Below are positions 17,815 through 26,160 of a DNA stretch of 58,167 nt, piece after piece. Origin of the DNA: Alistipes sp. CAG:831 (GTDB taxonomy: Bacteria > Bacteroidota > Bacteroidia > Bacteroidales > UBA932); the NCBI GenBank assembly GCA_000432775.1, contig HF990417.1, positions 30,925-89,091 on the forward strand, written 5' to 3'. A model generated the notes under the pieces. The model saw nothing but the letters and a program-made list of their open reading frames with translations. It did not search any database and had not been told where the DNA came from. The translations under genes were made by a program, and so were the position numbers. The stretch's first letter is position 1. The number at the start of each line of letters is the position of its first letter.

Positions 17815-18021
17815 GGTTTGATATGTTAAGTTATTTAAAATGGTTTATTCTTGGTTAAAAATCAAGTAGTATGGTTAAGGTATTTTTTCACAACATGCTA
17901 AATCATTAAAAGTTATGAGTTGGCATGTTATAAAAAATACATTGAATCTCAAAATTATTTTTAATCATAGTAATTGTCCAACTTGTATCTATGGCTGTAA
18001 TCATGAGGATTGCAGGTGTAA
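17815..18021. other. AT-rich intergenic stretch, no gene seen
   Basis: About 207 bases between the metallopeptidase-like gene and the end of the broken AAA/nuclease gene. The sequence is very AT-rich with scattered short palindromes. No open frame with family resemblance, RNA gene or clear terminator is visible. It may hold the promoter of the metallopeptidase-like gene, but no TAnnTTTG box stands out. Confidence 0.5.
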
Positions 18022-19163
18022 TCAACTTTTCCATTCCTCCAAAGTTCCGGTCTCCGAGGAGAAGGAAGCTCCGACACGTATAACCTGGCGTGCATCGGCC
18101 GCATACGGACGGGCGTAGCCCTTCTCCTCTATCTGGGCCAGGGCCTCGTCAGCCGTACCGTCCAGCTTGAATTCGAAGATGTAGACGTGCTTCGGGGTCT
18201 CTACGATGCAATCCACGCGGCCCTGGCTCTGCGGCTGCTCGATGGCGGTGTGGTAGGCATTGATCATCTTGAATATCAGGTATAGCGTGTACTGGAAGTA
18301 GCGTTCTCTTTCCCTCTCATTCTCCTTGCGTCTGGCCGTGTAGGGTGTAGACGTATTTCGGTGTCTCCACCACGCAGTCGGCCCTACCCCGGCTGGAGTG
18401 ATGCTCGGCGCGGACTGTGTAGGTGCCCAGCAGGCGGAATATCAGGTAGAATGTGTACTGGAAGTAGCGTTCCCGCTCCCGTTCGTTCTCCTTGCGCCTA
18501 GCTGTGTAGGGGATGTCCGCGAGAAATGCGGTCAGTATGTCCTTCAGTCTGTCCGTGTCACCGTCCCTCATGGCGATCACCATGCTTCTGACAGTGCTGT
18601 CGGCATCCTCCCTGGAGGCAAAGTATCCTGACGCTGCGAGGGACAGGAATCCCTGCTGTACCTCCCTGTTGGGGAAGTCGAGGAGGAAAGAGCCGAAGTC
18701 CCTGTCGAAGTCCTTGATGGTGAGGTATCCACAGCTGCCCCATGCGGTCGGGCTTTCCGTCCTCCATGGCATCCAGGAGGTCCTGAAGCCAGAAGTCGAC
18801 CTTACCGTTCCTACTCTTGAAGTATTCAGACGCGGCCAGGGAGATGAAACCGTTCTGCACTTCCATGTTGGGATAGTCGAGCAGGAAGGTGTCGCGGCTC
18901 TGCCTGTAGTCCTTGATGGTAAGGTAACCGCTCTGGTAGATTATGGGCAGGGGCATGTCAGGAGTGGCCTTGTACTCTATGAACATGCGCGGGGGGTAGT
19001 ATCTTCCGACAAGTTCGTTGAGATTCTCACTGGAGCGTGCCATCAGCCGCATGAGGTATTCAGGGGAGCCGGTGGCGAACCAGTAGCTGTCGATTCTCAG
19101 TTCATCGAAGGCGCGGAGCAGGCTGAAGGGGTTGTAGATGTCCTTCATGGCGATGCTGAAATG

Positions 19164-19556
19164 GTAGCCGTCGTACTGCGCCTTGAGACGCTGCAGAACC
19201 TCATCATGCGTGATGCCCAGTTTTTCGGCCATTGCATCTATGGGCTCGGCGAAGTACCTCTCCAGCTCTTCCTGGGTGATGCCGCACAGAGCCTCATACT
19301 TCTCGCTCATGCTGATGTCATTGGCCTGGTTGAAGCCGCTGAACACGCTGACCTGGGCGAACTTGGTGACACCGGTCAGGAGGACGAACTGCAGGTCGTT
19401 GTCGGCGGCCTTGAATACGGAGTAGAATCCTCTCAGCACCTCCCTGTTCCAGTCCTCCAGCCGTCTGCGCTGTCCGCTCACCTCTATCGTGTAGTCCGTG
19501 TCCATCACATCCAGCAGGGGCTTGTCGTACTCGTCGATGAGGACCACGCACCGCCG
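19164..19556 (-). repeat. Walker B module, copy 2 of internal duplication
   Basis: The second 393-base copy, directly abutting copy 1 and in frame with it. The two protein versions differ at about one residue in five, so this is a join of two diverged paralogues rather than a fresh tandem duplication. Confidence 0.85.
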
Positions 19557-19949
19557 GTATCCGTCATAGTTCCGCTTAAGCATGGCAAGCATACCTTCCC
19601 TGTCGGTCTTGAACTTTACCGCCATTTCCTCTATCGGTTCTGCGAAATACCTCTCCATCTCCTCCTGTGTGATGCCGCACAGGGCCTCGTACCGCGCGTC
19701 CATGCTTATGTCCTGCGGCTGGTTGAAACCGCTGAACACGCTGACCTGGGCGAATTTGGTGACACCTGTGAGGAGTACGAACTGGAGGTCGTTGTCGGCG
19801 GCCTTGAAGACGGAATAGAAGCCCTTCAGCACCTCCCTGTTCCAGTCCTCCAGAGGTCTGCGCTGTCCGCCGACATCGATAGTGTAGTCGGTATCCAGCA
19901 CGTCCAGCAGCGGCTTGTCGTACTCGTCGATGAGGACCACGCACCGCCG
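19557..19949 (-). repeat. Walker B module, copy 1 of internal duplication
   Basis: A 393-base (131-codon) segment running from the Walker B motif 'RCVVLIDEYDK' to 'NYDGY'. It is paralogous to 19164-19556. A 36-base block at its 5' end (19914-19949) is identical to 19521-19556 in copy 2, and marks the probable crossover point. Confidence 0.85.
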
Positions 19950-20373
19950 TCCGGTGGCCTCGTGGGCCTTGCGCAGCACGTGTGCGAATCTTCTGCCCAC
20001 GTCAGTGAAATCCTCGCTGCGGCCGTATTCCCTTTCCCATGAACTTACTGTTTCTTCTATCACCCTGTCCAATGTCCCAGCCTTTGTAAAGTTGCTGGAA
20101 TTGAAGTCGATGCTGAATACCGGATACTCAGCCCACTCCTTCTCCAGTGCGTTTATAGCCAGCCCCTCGAACAGCTCGCGCCGTCCCAGGAAATAGTTCC
20201 TGAGCGTGGAGAGCAGCAGACTCTTGCCGAAACGCCGGGGGCGGCTCAGGAAATAGATTCTGCCTGTCGTGACCAGCCTGTAAATCAAGGCGGTCTTGTC
20301 CACATAGACATAGCCGTCCTTGCGAAGCTGCTCGAAACTTTGTGTGCCGATAGGATATTTCATCATAACAATG

Positions 20374-20381
20374 CAAATTTA
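20374..20381 (-). promoter_or_regulatory. Candidate -7 box of the AAA/nuclease gene
   Basis: The minus strand reads TAAATTTG, matching the Bacteroidota -7 consensus TAnnTTTG, 7 bases before the first of two ATG codons (20366, 20363). No convincing -33 TTTG was found. Confidence 0.4.
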
Positions 20382-20447
20382 GGTAAAATCCTCGGGATTC
20401 CGCTCAGGCAGAATAAAGGGAAATGATTTTTCTGTAGAAAAAAGTAC

Positions 20448-21245
20448 TTACTGAGCGACGAACCGGTAGACGATCTCGCCGGCCTGACGTTCCGCCGCGT
20501 CCTGTGAGGCGGTGAAGCGGGAGGCGGAGGCGGCCCTCAGGGCGTAGTCCCGCAGGCACTGGTCGGGAGATGATACGGACTCGATGATTTTGACACCCAC
20601 GACATAGCCCTTGCGGTTGACGATGATGCTGACCGATACATCGCCGCCGCCCATGCATTTGTAGGCCGGGACGGGCAGACTCATGGCCTTGCGGCCGTCG
20701 AGGGAGTAGGAGATAACGGACGGACCCTGATAGGCTTCGGTCTTCCGGGTGTCGTCCTCTTTGTAGACGGATACCTGGTCCTCGGATGTGGAGGCCTCCT
20801 CCATTTCCCTTCTGGACTGGTCCAGGCGCTCCTGCAGCTCGCGGGCCTCGCGGTAGATGTCCTCGGGGTTGTCATAGCGGTCGTCCCTGAGAGGCTCGGA
20901 GGCGTCCACGGCCACATTGCGTATGGACTGGGCGCTCTGGCTGCGGGAAGCATTGAGCAGGGCATCCAGTTCGGCATCCAGTTCCTCGCTCACGCTCTCC
21001 TGCATCCGCTCTCTGGCTTCCACTGCTTCTCTGGCATCCTGTTCGGAAAAATCGATGAGGAATGAGGTGTCCTTGACCAGCTGCGTGTGTATGGACCAGC
21101 TCAGCAGGACGATAATCAGGAGCAGGTGGACGATGAGTGTGAGGTACAGGCCGGCCTTGTCATCGGTATCTATGCGGAGATACTTCCGCAGGGGCCTGAG
21201 CCAGGTATTGAACCTGGACAGCGGGCCCCTGCGCAGCTTCTCCAT
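20448..21245 (-). CDS. TonB-like energy transducer protein
   Basis: 265 residues from the ATG at 21245, 16 bases after the uridine kinase stop; a TTG at 21287 could add 14 residues. A single membrane helix ('LYLTLIVHLLLIIVLLSWSI') follows a basic cytoplasmic tail. A charged, probably coiled-coil periplasmic region follows ('EDIYREARELQERLDQSRRE'). The last 80 residues fit the TonB C-terminal fold ('GGDVSVSIIVNRKGYVVGVK' and final 'GEIVYRFVAQ'). TonB proteins pass proton-motive energy to outer-membrane receptors. The long acidic linker instead of a Pro-rich spacer is unusual. Its ExbB/ExbD partners may be those at 24600-26955, but that is inference. Confidence 0.75.
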   Translation of the reverse strand: MEKLRRGPLSRFNTWLRPLRKYLRIDTDDKAGLYLTLIVHLLLIIVLLSWSIHTQLVKDTSFLIDFSEQDAREAVEARERMQESVSEELDAELDALLNASRSQSAQSIRNVAVDASEPLRDDRYDNPEDIYREARELQERLDQSRREMEEASTSEDQVSVYKEDDTRKTEAYQGPSVISYSLDGRKAMSLPVPAYKCMGGGDVSVSIIVNRKGYVVGVKIIESVSSPDQCLRDYALRAASASRFTASQDAAERQAGEIVYRFVAQ

Positions 21246-21261
21246 GAGCGGCCGGATGCGG

Positions 21262-21882
21262 TCAGCTATGTTTGAGATGATTTTCAATGGTGGCTATAAG
21301 CATGTCTATACCTACCCGGTTATGTCCGCCCTGCGGCAGTATGAGGTCGGCGTATCTTTTCGAAGGCTCGATGAACTGCAGGTGCATGGGCTTGAGCACC
21401 CTTTCGTAGCGCTCGATCACCTTGCCGACATCCCTCCCTCTCTCGAGGATGTCCCGGGAAATTACACGGACCAGGCGGTCATCCGGATCCGCATCCACGT
21501 AGACGAGGATGTCCAGCATCTCCCGCAGCCTGGCGTCCGTGAAGATAAGAATACCTTCTACAAGAATGATGTGGGCGGGATGTACGGTGACAGTTTCGGT
21601 GGCCGAGCGGGTACAGGTGAGATAGGAGTAGACGGGCTGCTGTACAGTCTTGCCGTGCTGTAGGTCTCCGAGCTGCTGTATGAGCAGGTCGAAGTCGATG
21701 GCGTCCGGATGGTCGAAGTTGATCTTCTGCCGGTCCTCCAGTAGGGGAATGTCGCTGTTGTCCTTGTAGTAGGAGTCCTGGGGGACAACGACGACCTCTC
21801 CCTGCTTGAAGTGTTCCGTTATTTTCTGGACGACTGTGGTCTTTCCTGAGCCGGTGCCTCCGGCTATTCCTATCGTTAGCAT
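21262..21882 (-). CDS. udk: Uridine kinase
   Basis: 206 residues, the usual length. The P-loop 'GIAGGTGSGKTT' opens the protein. It then shows 'QDSYYKDNSDIP' and 'NFDHPDAIDFDLL', hallmarks of uridine kinase that bind the nucleoside, and 'VEGILIF'. It phosphorylates uridine and cytidine with ATP or GTP in pyrimidine salvage. It starts 11 bases after the asnS stop. Confidence 0.95.
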   Translation of the reverse strand: MLTIGIAGGTGSGKTTVVQKITEHFKQGEVVVVPQDSYYKDNSDIPLLEDRQKINFDHPDAIDFDLLIQQLGDLQHGKTVQQPVYSYLTCTRSATETVTVHPAHIILVEGILIFTDARLREMLDILVYVDADPDDRLVRVISRDILERGRDVGKVIERYERVLKPMHLQFIEPSKRYADLILPQGGHNRVGIDMLIATIENHLKHS

Positions 21883-21893
21883 GGCCGGTGGGA

Positions 21894-23288
21894 TTAGAAT
21901 TCAGCAGATTTGGGAGTTCTCGGGAAGGGAATCACGTCGCGGATGTTGCTCATGCCGGTAACGAAGAGCAGCAGGCGCTCGAATCCCAGTCCGAAGCCGC
22001 TGTGGGGAGCGGTACCGAAACGTCTGGTATCCAGATACCACCACAGGTTGGTCATGTCCATATGCAGTTCGTTGATGCGGGCCATCAGTTTCTCGTAGGA
22101 CTCCTCTCTCTGGGAGCCTCCGATGATTTCCCCTATCTTGGGGAAGAGGACGTCCATGCCGCGGACAGTCTTTCCGTCATCGTTCTGCTTCATGTAGAAG
22201 GCCTTGATGTCCTTCGGGTAGTCGGTGAGAATTACAGGCTTGCCGTAATGCTGCTCGACCAGGTAGCGCTCGTGCTCACTCTGCAGGTCCACGCCCCATG
22301 ATACAGGATACTCGAACTTGACCCCGGACTTGGTGAGTATGTCCACTGCCTCAGTGTAGGTAGTGCGGACGAAATCGGTGTTGACCACACCCTTCAGCCT
22401 CTCAATGAGTCCCTTGTCTATCATGTTGTTGAGGAAGATAAGATCGTCCATGCAGTTCTCCAGCGCATATCGTACGAGGTACTTGATGAAGTCCTCTGCC
22501 AGGTCCATGTTATCATCTATCTCGTAGAAAGCCATCTCGGGCTCCACCATCCAGAACTCGGCCAGATGCCTGGGAGTGTTGGAGTTCTCAGCCCTGAACG
22601 TGGGGCCGAAAGTGTAGATCTCGCCCAGGGCCATTGCTCCCAGCTCACCCTCCAGCTGTCCGCTGACTGTCAGGTTGGTGTGGCGGCCGAAGAAGTCCTG
22701 CGACCAGTCCACCTTCCCATCCTGGGTGCGGGGCGGGTTGCTCACGTCCAGGGTCGTTACCTGGAACATCGCACCTGCCCCCTCCGCGTCCGAAGCTGTG
22801 ATTAGAGGGGTGTGAAGATAGTAGAATCCCTTGTCGTTAAAATATTTGTGAATGGCGTATGCCATGGCGTGACGGATTCTCAGAACGGCGCCGAAAGTGT
22901 TGGTGCGGGGACGCAGGTGAGCGATCTCACGCAGGAATTCCATGCTGTGACCCTTCTTCTGCAGAGGGTATTTCTCGGGATCTGCAGTACCGTAGACCTG
23001 GATTGAGGATGCCTGTATCTCAACTTTCTGTCCGCTGCCTATCGACTCGACGAGTTTCCCCGTTACGGCTATGCATGCGCCGGTGGTGATGTCCTTGAAG
23101 GACTCATCGGGAGTGAAAGTCGCCATGTCGCAGACGATCTGTATGTTGTTGATGGTGGAACCGTCGTTAAGAGCTATGAATGTGATGTTCTTGTTGCCTC
23201 TCTTGGTCCTGACCCATCCTTTTGCCAGCACTTCCTGTCCCGGGGTCTCCTTTAGAAGCGCTGCTATTTTCTGTCTTTTCAGTGTCAT
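21894..23288 (-). CDS. asnS: Asparaginyl-tRNA synthetase
   Basis: 464 residues from the ATG at 23288; a further 42 codons upstream run into the alkaline phosphatase gene and look spurious. The N-terminal OB fold binds the anticodon ('VLAKGWVRTKRGNKNITFIA'). The class II catalytic core has motif 2 ('FGPTFRAENSNTPRHLAEF') and motif 3 ('GFGLGFERLLLF'), ending 'IRDVIPFPRTPKSAEF', typical of AsnRS. It charges tRNA-Asn. It starts 19 bases after the alkaline phosphatase stop. Confidence 0.96.
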   Translation of the reverse strand: MTLKRQKIAALLKETPGQEVLAKGWVRTKRGNKNITFIALNDGSTINNIQIVCDMATFTPDESFKDITTGACIAVTGKLVESIGSGQKVEIQASSIQVYGTADPEKYPLQKKGHSMEFLREIAHLRPRTNTFGAVLRIRHAMAYAIHKYFNDKGFYYLHTPLITASDAEGAGAMFQVTTLDVSNPPRTQDGKVDWSQDFFGRHTNLTVSGQLEGELGAMALGEIYTFGPTFRAENSNTPRHLAEFWMVEPEMAFYEIDDNMDLAEDFIKYLVRYALENCMDDLIFLNNMIDKGLIERLKGVVNTDFVRTTYTEAVDILTKSGVKFEYPVSWGVDLQSEHERYLVEQHYGKPVILTDYPKDIKAFYMKQNDDGKTVRGMDVLFPKIGEIIGGSQREESYEKLMARINELHMDMTNLWWYLDTRRFGTAPHSGFGLGFERLLLFVTGMSNIRDVIPFPRTPKSAEF

Positions 23289-23307
23289 TGTCGTATTGTG
23301 TCTTTTA

Positions 23308-24513
23308 TTAGAATTCAACTCCCATTGCCTCGCATATCCTCTTGGGTATGTCGGTGTTGTCCATCCTGCCGGAGAAAAGGGTGCTGCCGGCACCGATAGC
23401 GAAGACCGGAACATTGGCGGCAGAGTGATCGCCGGTAGTCCAGCCTATATGCGCTTCGTGCGATATCTCGTTCATGTGTTCCCTCTCTTCCTCGGAGACC
23501 TTGTCCTTCGAGCAGGTTATTTCCTCCAGTCTGTCAAAATAGAGCTCGTAGCCTTTCTCCCAGCTGAGTGTCAGGCCTCCGGTCTCATGGTCTGCAGTAA
23601 CGACTATGAGCGTCTCGTCCGGATGTTCATTGTAGAATTTTACCGCCTCGGCCACTGCTTCAGAGAAGCTGAGTGTCTCGAGGATTACAGTCTTGGTGTC
23701 GTTGCCGTGGCTGGCCCAGTCAATCTTGCCGCCCTCGGACATTACGAAGAAGCCCTGGCCGTCCTCCTCGTAGAGGAAGTCGATGGAGGCTCTCACCAGG
23801 TCCGCCTGGGTCATGTCTTCCTCTTCCATGTCTATTGCGTAGGGAAGTTCGGTCCTGAGGCGTCCGTCTTCCTGCAGGAGCATCATTTTCTGCGCTCCGT
23901 CTTTCCTGACTTCGAAGTCGTCCATGCCTTCAGCTATGACGTAGCCGCCTTTCTCGATGGCCTCGTAAGCTGAAATCTTGTCCTCATCATCTCCGGTGCT
24001 CTCAATCACGCCGCCTCCTGCAAAGAACTCGAATTCGGAGGCCGGTATTTCTGAAGCGATGTCGTAGTAGTTGCCTCTGTTCACGTTATGGCCGTAGAAG
24101 GCCCCCGGTGTCGCGTGGTTGATGCCCACGGTGGAGGAAATACCCACCTTGTATCCGGCGTCATGAATCTTGTAGGATATGCTTCTGAGGGCTGTGGAGT
24201 CCGGGCCTGTTCCGAGCATGCCGTTTTTTGTCTTGCTGCCTGTAGAGAGGGCTGTTCCTGCGGCTGCCGAGTCAGTAATCAGATTGGACTCGGAGTGTGT
24301 CACCGCCCAGCCGAGGACGGGGAACTGTGAGAAGGACAGCGGTCTGCTGTCGAATACGTCCTGGGTATATCCGAGCCAGTACTCAGTGAGCGATACATGG
24401 TTGAAGCCCATGCCGTCTCCGATAAAGTAGAACACGTACTTTGCCCTTTGCTGCTGAGCAGATGCCAGCAGGGGAAGCAAGAGGATGATGGTAACAAGTG
24501 AGATTTTTTTCAT
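23308..24513 (-). CDS. Secreted alkaline phosphatase
   Basis: 401 residues with a signal peptide ending 'LLASAQ', so it acts in the periplasm or outside. Metal ligand Asp33 lies in 'YFIGDGMG', the nucleophile is Ser82 in 'TDSAAAGTA', and the later metal site is in 'VVTADHETGG'. This is the PhoA-type alkaline phosphatase superfamily that frees phosphate from monoesters. It is shorter than E. coli PhoA (471) but within the range for Bacteroidota forms. It is separated from the upstream ExbD gene by a strong terminator. Confidence 0.92.
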   Translation of the reverse strand: MKKISLVTIILLLPLLASAQQQRAKYVFYFIGDGMGFNHVSLTEYWLGYTQDVFDSRPLSFSQFPVLGWAVTHSESNLITDSAAAGTALSTGSKTKNGMLGTGPDSTALRSISYKIHDAGYKVGISSTVGINHATPGAFYGHNVNRGNYYDIASEIPASEFEFFAGGGVIESTGDDEDKISAYEAIEKGGYVIAEGMDDFEVRKDGAQKMMLLQEDGRLRTELPYAIDMEEEDMTQADLVRASIDFLYEEDGQGFFVMSEGGKIDWASHGNDTKTVILETLSFSEAVAEAVKFYNEHPDETLIVVTADHETGGLTLSWEKGYELYFDRLEEITCSKDKVSEEEREHMNEISHEAHIGWTTGDHSAANVPVFAIGAGSTLFSGRMDNTDIPKRICEAMGVEF

Positions 24514-24542
24514 TTATCTGAGTTACAATAAGTTATTTAGTT

Positions 24543-24581
24543 AAAAATGGGTGTCCCACTATGCATGAGGCACCCATTTTT
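24543..24581 (-). terminator. Rho-independent terminator after the exbB-exbD operon
   Basis: A perfect 11-base inverted repeat, AAAAATGGGTG at 24543-24553 and CACCCATTTTT at 24571-24581, with a 17-base loop. On the minus strand it ends in a T run 18 bases after the ExbD stop. The symmetry would also allow termination from the plus side. Confidence 0.85.
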
Positions 24582-24599
24582 CAATCCAAGCAGTAAGAT

Positions 24600-25079
24600 T
24601 TAGTATGTTGCTGCGGGAGCACTTTTTCTTGCTGCGTACATTATCTTCAGTGCAGAGCAGCGGCGGAGCTCCTGCTTAACCTCGGTGACGATACCCATAC
24701 GGGTACCCTCGTCGATTTTAAGAGAGATGCTCATCAGCTCGCGGTCCACCTCACTCAGGGCCTCACGCTCAGCGGCAACGAAGTCACTGATGTCCTTTAC
24801 GGTCCTGAAAGAGTCATTGAGCTGGATACGGGAGTCTGTACCGTACTCTTTCTGATACTGCATTGAGGGAGTACCTATGAAGATGTAGGAGGCGAGGTCC
24901 TTTCTCTCGAGTTTGGTAGCCTCGGTAGCCTCAGGCAGCTTCACATTCACCATACGGTCTGTCTGACGCATACTGGTGGAGACCATGAAGAACATGAGGA
25001 TCATGAACACGATATCCGGGAGGGATGCTGTGTTGATACCGGGTGTTCCCTTGTCTCCTTTTCTCAGGAATTTTGCCAT
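24600..25079 (-). CDS. ExbD/TolR-type biopolymer transport protein (second copy)
   Basis: 159 residues. After a short cytoplasmic tail a single membrane helix 'LPDIVFMILMFFMVSTSM' carries the conserved Asp of the ExbD proton path. The periplasmic part is ExbD-like ('VNVKLPEA'). It forms the stator of the ExbB-ExbD-TonB motor with the MotA/TolQ-type gene upstream. It starts 13 bases after the first exbD. Two ExbD paralogues after one ExbB is a usual Bacteroidota arrangement. Confidence 0.88.
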   Translation of the reverse strand: MAKFLRKGDKGTPGINTASLPDIVFMILMFFMVSTSMRQTDRMVNVKLPEATEATKLERKDLASYIFIGTPSMQYQKEYGTDSRIQLNDSFRTVKDISDFVAAEREALSEVDRELMSISLKIDEGTRMGIVTEVKQELRRCSALKIMYAARKSAPAATY

Positions 25080-25092
25080 TGTATAGTCCTCC

Positions 25093-25674
25093 TTATTGTT
25101 TAGTTACATCCAAAGGTTCTGCCTCGGAGAGACGGTTGGGGATAGCCTCGCGGACGATGTCCTGCTTGTCAACAGGAAGGTCGTTGTAGACGGCACCGAA
25201 ATGTGCCATTGCGAAATCATCCCTGACCTTATTGATAGCTCTCACAATCACGTCTGTAACCTCAATATATTTGCTGTAGAGACTCTGACGGTCGTTCTGG
25301 AGGGATATCACACCTTCAGATACCGGGTATTCTCCAAAGCCTTCGATATTCTTGACGGTCTTCGAGGGAAGATCCGAACGGTCATTGGGATTAGTGAGGA
25401 ACTCAATAATAATCTCTTCAAGCTGTGCATCCGAAAGAATAACTTGTCCGCCTGCCATAACGCCGTTCCTGGAGTTGATCTTCACGTCGAGCATGTTTCG
25501 ACGGTTCACCTTCAAGTCCTCCAGCTGAGCGTTCTCGGGAGGCATAGGGGGGAGACGGCGGGCCAGACCTGTTTCGGGGTCCATCGTACTCACCATCAGG
25601 AAGAAGATCAGCATGAGGAACGAGATGTCCGCCATGGAACCTCCGTTTATTTCAGGTGTTTTCTTAGATGCCAT
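25093..25674 (-). CDS. ExbD/TolR-type biopolymer transport protein (first copy)
   Basis: 193 residues. The membrane helix 'MADISFLMLIFFLMVSTM' carries the conserved Asp. The periplasmic part is longer than in the second copy, and includes 'LDVKINSRNGVMAGGQVI'. It is probably a subunit of the same proton-driven complex, perhaps as a heteromer with the second ExbD. It starts 6 bases after the small membrane protein gene ends. Confidence 0.87.
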   Translation of the reverse strand: MASKKTPEINGGSMADISFLMLIFFLMVSTMDPETGLARRLPPMPPENAQLEDLKVNRRNMLDVKINSRNGVMAGGQVILSDAQLEEIIIEFLTNPNDRSDLPSKTVKNIEGFGEYPVSEGVISLQNDRQSLYSKYIEVTDVIVRAINKVRDDFAMAHFGAVYNDLPVDKQDIVREAIPNRLSEAEPLDVTKQ

Positions 25675-25680
25675 AATTGA

Positions 25681-26148
25681 TTAACCTCTATTTTTAATAA
25701 GATTTCTTACGCTGCCCCATACTAAAGCAAGTAATGCGATAACAACCAGTGCATAACTCAGGTTGAGCAGTGTGTCGGTCATTTTCAGGGTAGCATGTGT
25801 AGGCTGTACTTCCATGTTGACAGCGATGGGGTCACCGCTTGCCAGCAGGTAGGAAAGGCCGATGAGCACAACGGCTATCAGCAGTAGAAAACCTGTCTTC
25901 TTGAGGGACTTCTTGTTTCCCGCCATATTGATGAGCGAGAGTACCACTACAAGCACGATGGCTGCGATAACCAGCGCGTATGCCCAGAAGAGCACTACAT
26001 CGAGCATGCCGGTGGTGGCAAGTGCCTCGGCCTCGTTTGCTACTGTGTAGAGTCCGGTGTTCGCATTGTAGATGAAGAATGCAACCAGACCTACCAGAGA
26101 GAGTACCAGCAGACAGATCTCTAATATTTTTGTGAATTTGCTAGTCAT
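25681..26148 (-). CDS. Small multi-pass membrane protein in the exbB-exbD operon
   Basis: 155 residues with about four hydrophobic segments: 'ILEICLLVLSLVGLVAFFIY', 'VVLFWAYALVIAAIVLVVVL', 'TGFLLLIAVVLIGLSYLLA' and 'LLNLSYALVVIALLALVWGS'. No known family or catalytic motif is recognised. It sits between ExbB (12 bases upstream) and the first ExbD (6 bases downstream), so it is likely an accessory subunit or assembly factor of this complex. Confidence 0.78.
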   Translation of the reverse strand: MTSKFTKILEICLLVLSLVGLVAFFIYNANTGLYTVANEAEALATTGMLDVVLFWAYALVIAAIVLVVVLSLINMAGNKKSLKKTGFLLLIAVVLIGLSYLLASGDPIAVNMEVQPTHATLKMTDTLLNLSYALVVIALLALVWGSVRNLIKNRG

Positions 26149-26160
26149 GAGATTGTTAAA

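Larger units (their letters stand above)
18022..20366 (-). pseudogene. Mosaic, frameshifted AAA-ATPase-like / PD-(D/E)XK nuclease gene
   Basis: The 5' part (20366 to about 18750) encodes the AAA-ATPase-like domain common in Bacteroidales: Walker A 'RPRRFGKSLLL' and Walker B 'CVVLIDEYDKPLL'. The Walker B-to-'YDGY' module then occurs a second time in frame (131 codons each), only about 80% alike. Near 18740 the frame shifts and 'GYLTIKD...LLD' starts again in a third diverged version (18317-18772). Near 18340 it breaks again, and 'YTARRKENERERERYFQYT' restarts, leading to the intact 3' end with the nuclease-like motif 'VDCIVETPKHVYIFEFK' and stop at 18022. Normal members are roughly 520-580 residues; this is about 780 codons with two breaks. 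It reads as recombination between paralogues, or a misassembly. Confidence 0.8.

Noticed and set aside
20424..20440. A short hairpin of TTTTTC/GAAAAA after the TonB-like gene as a terminator.
   Set aside because: The six-base, nearly all-AT stem is too weak to separate from chance.
24543..24581. The inverted repeat as part of a CRISPR or repeat array.
   Set aside because: It occurs once, ends in a T run and lies right after the exbD stop, so it is a terminator. No CRISPR array was seen in the window.
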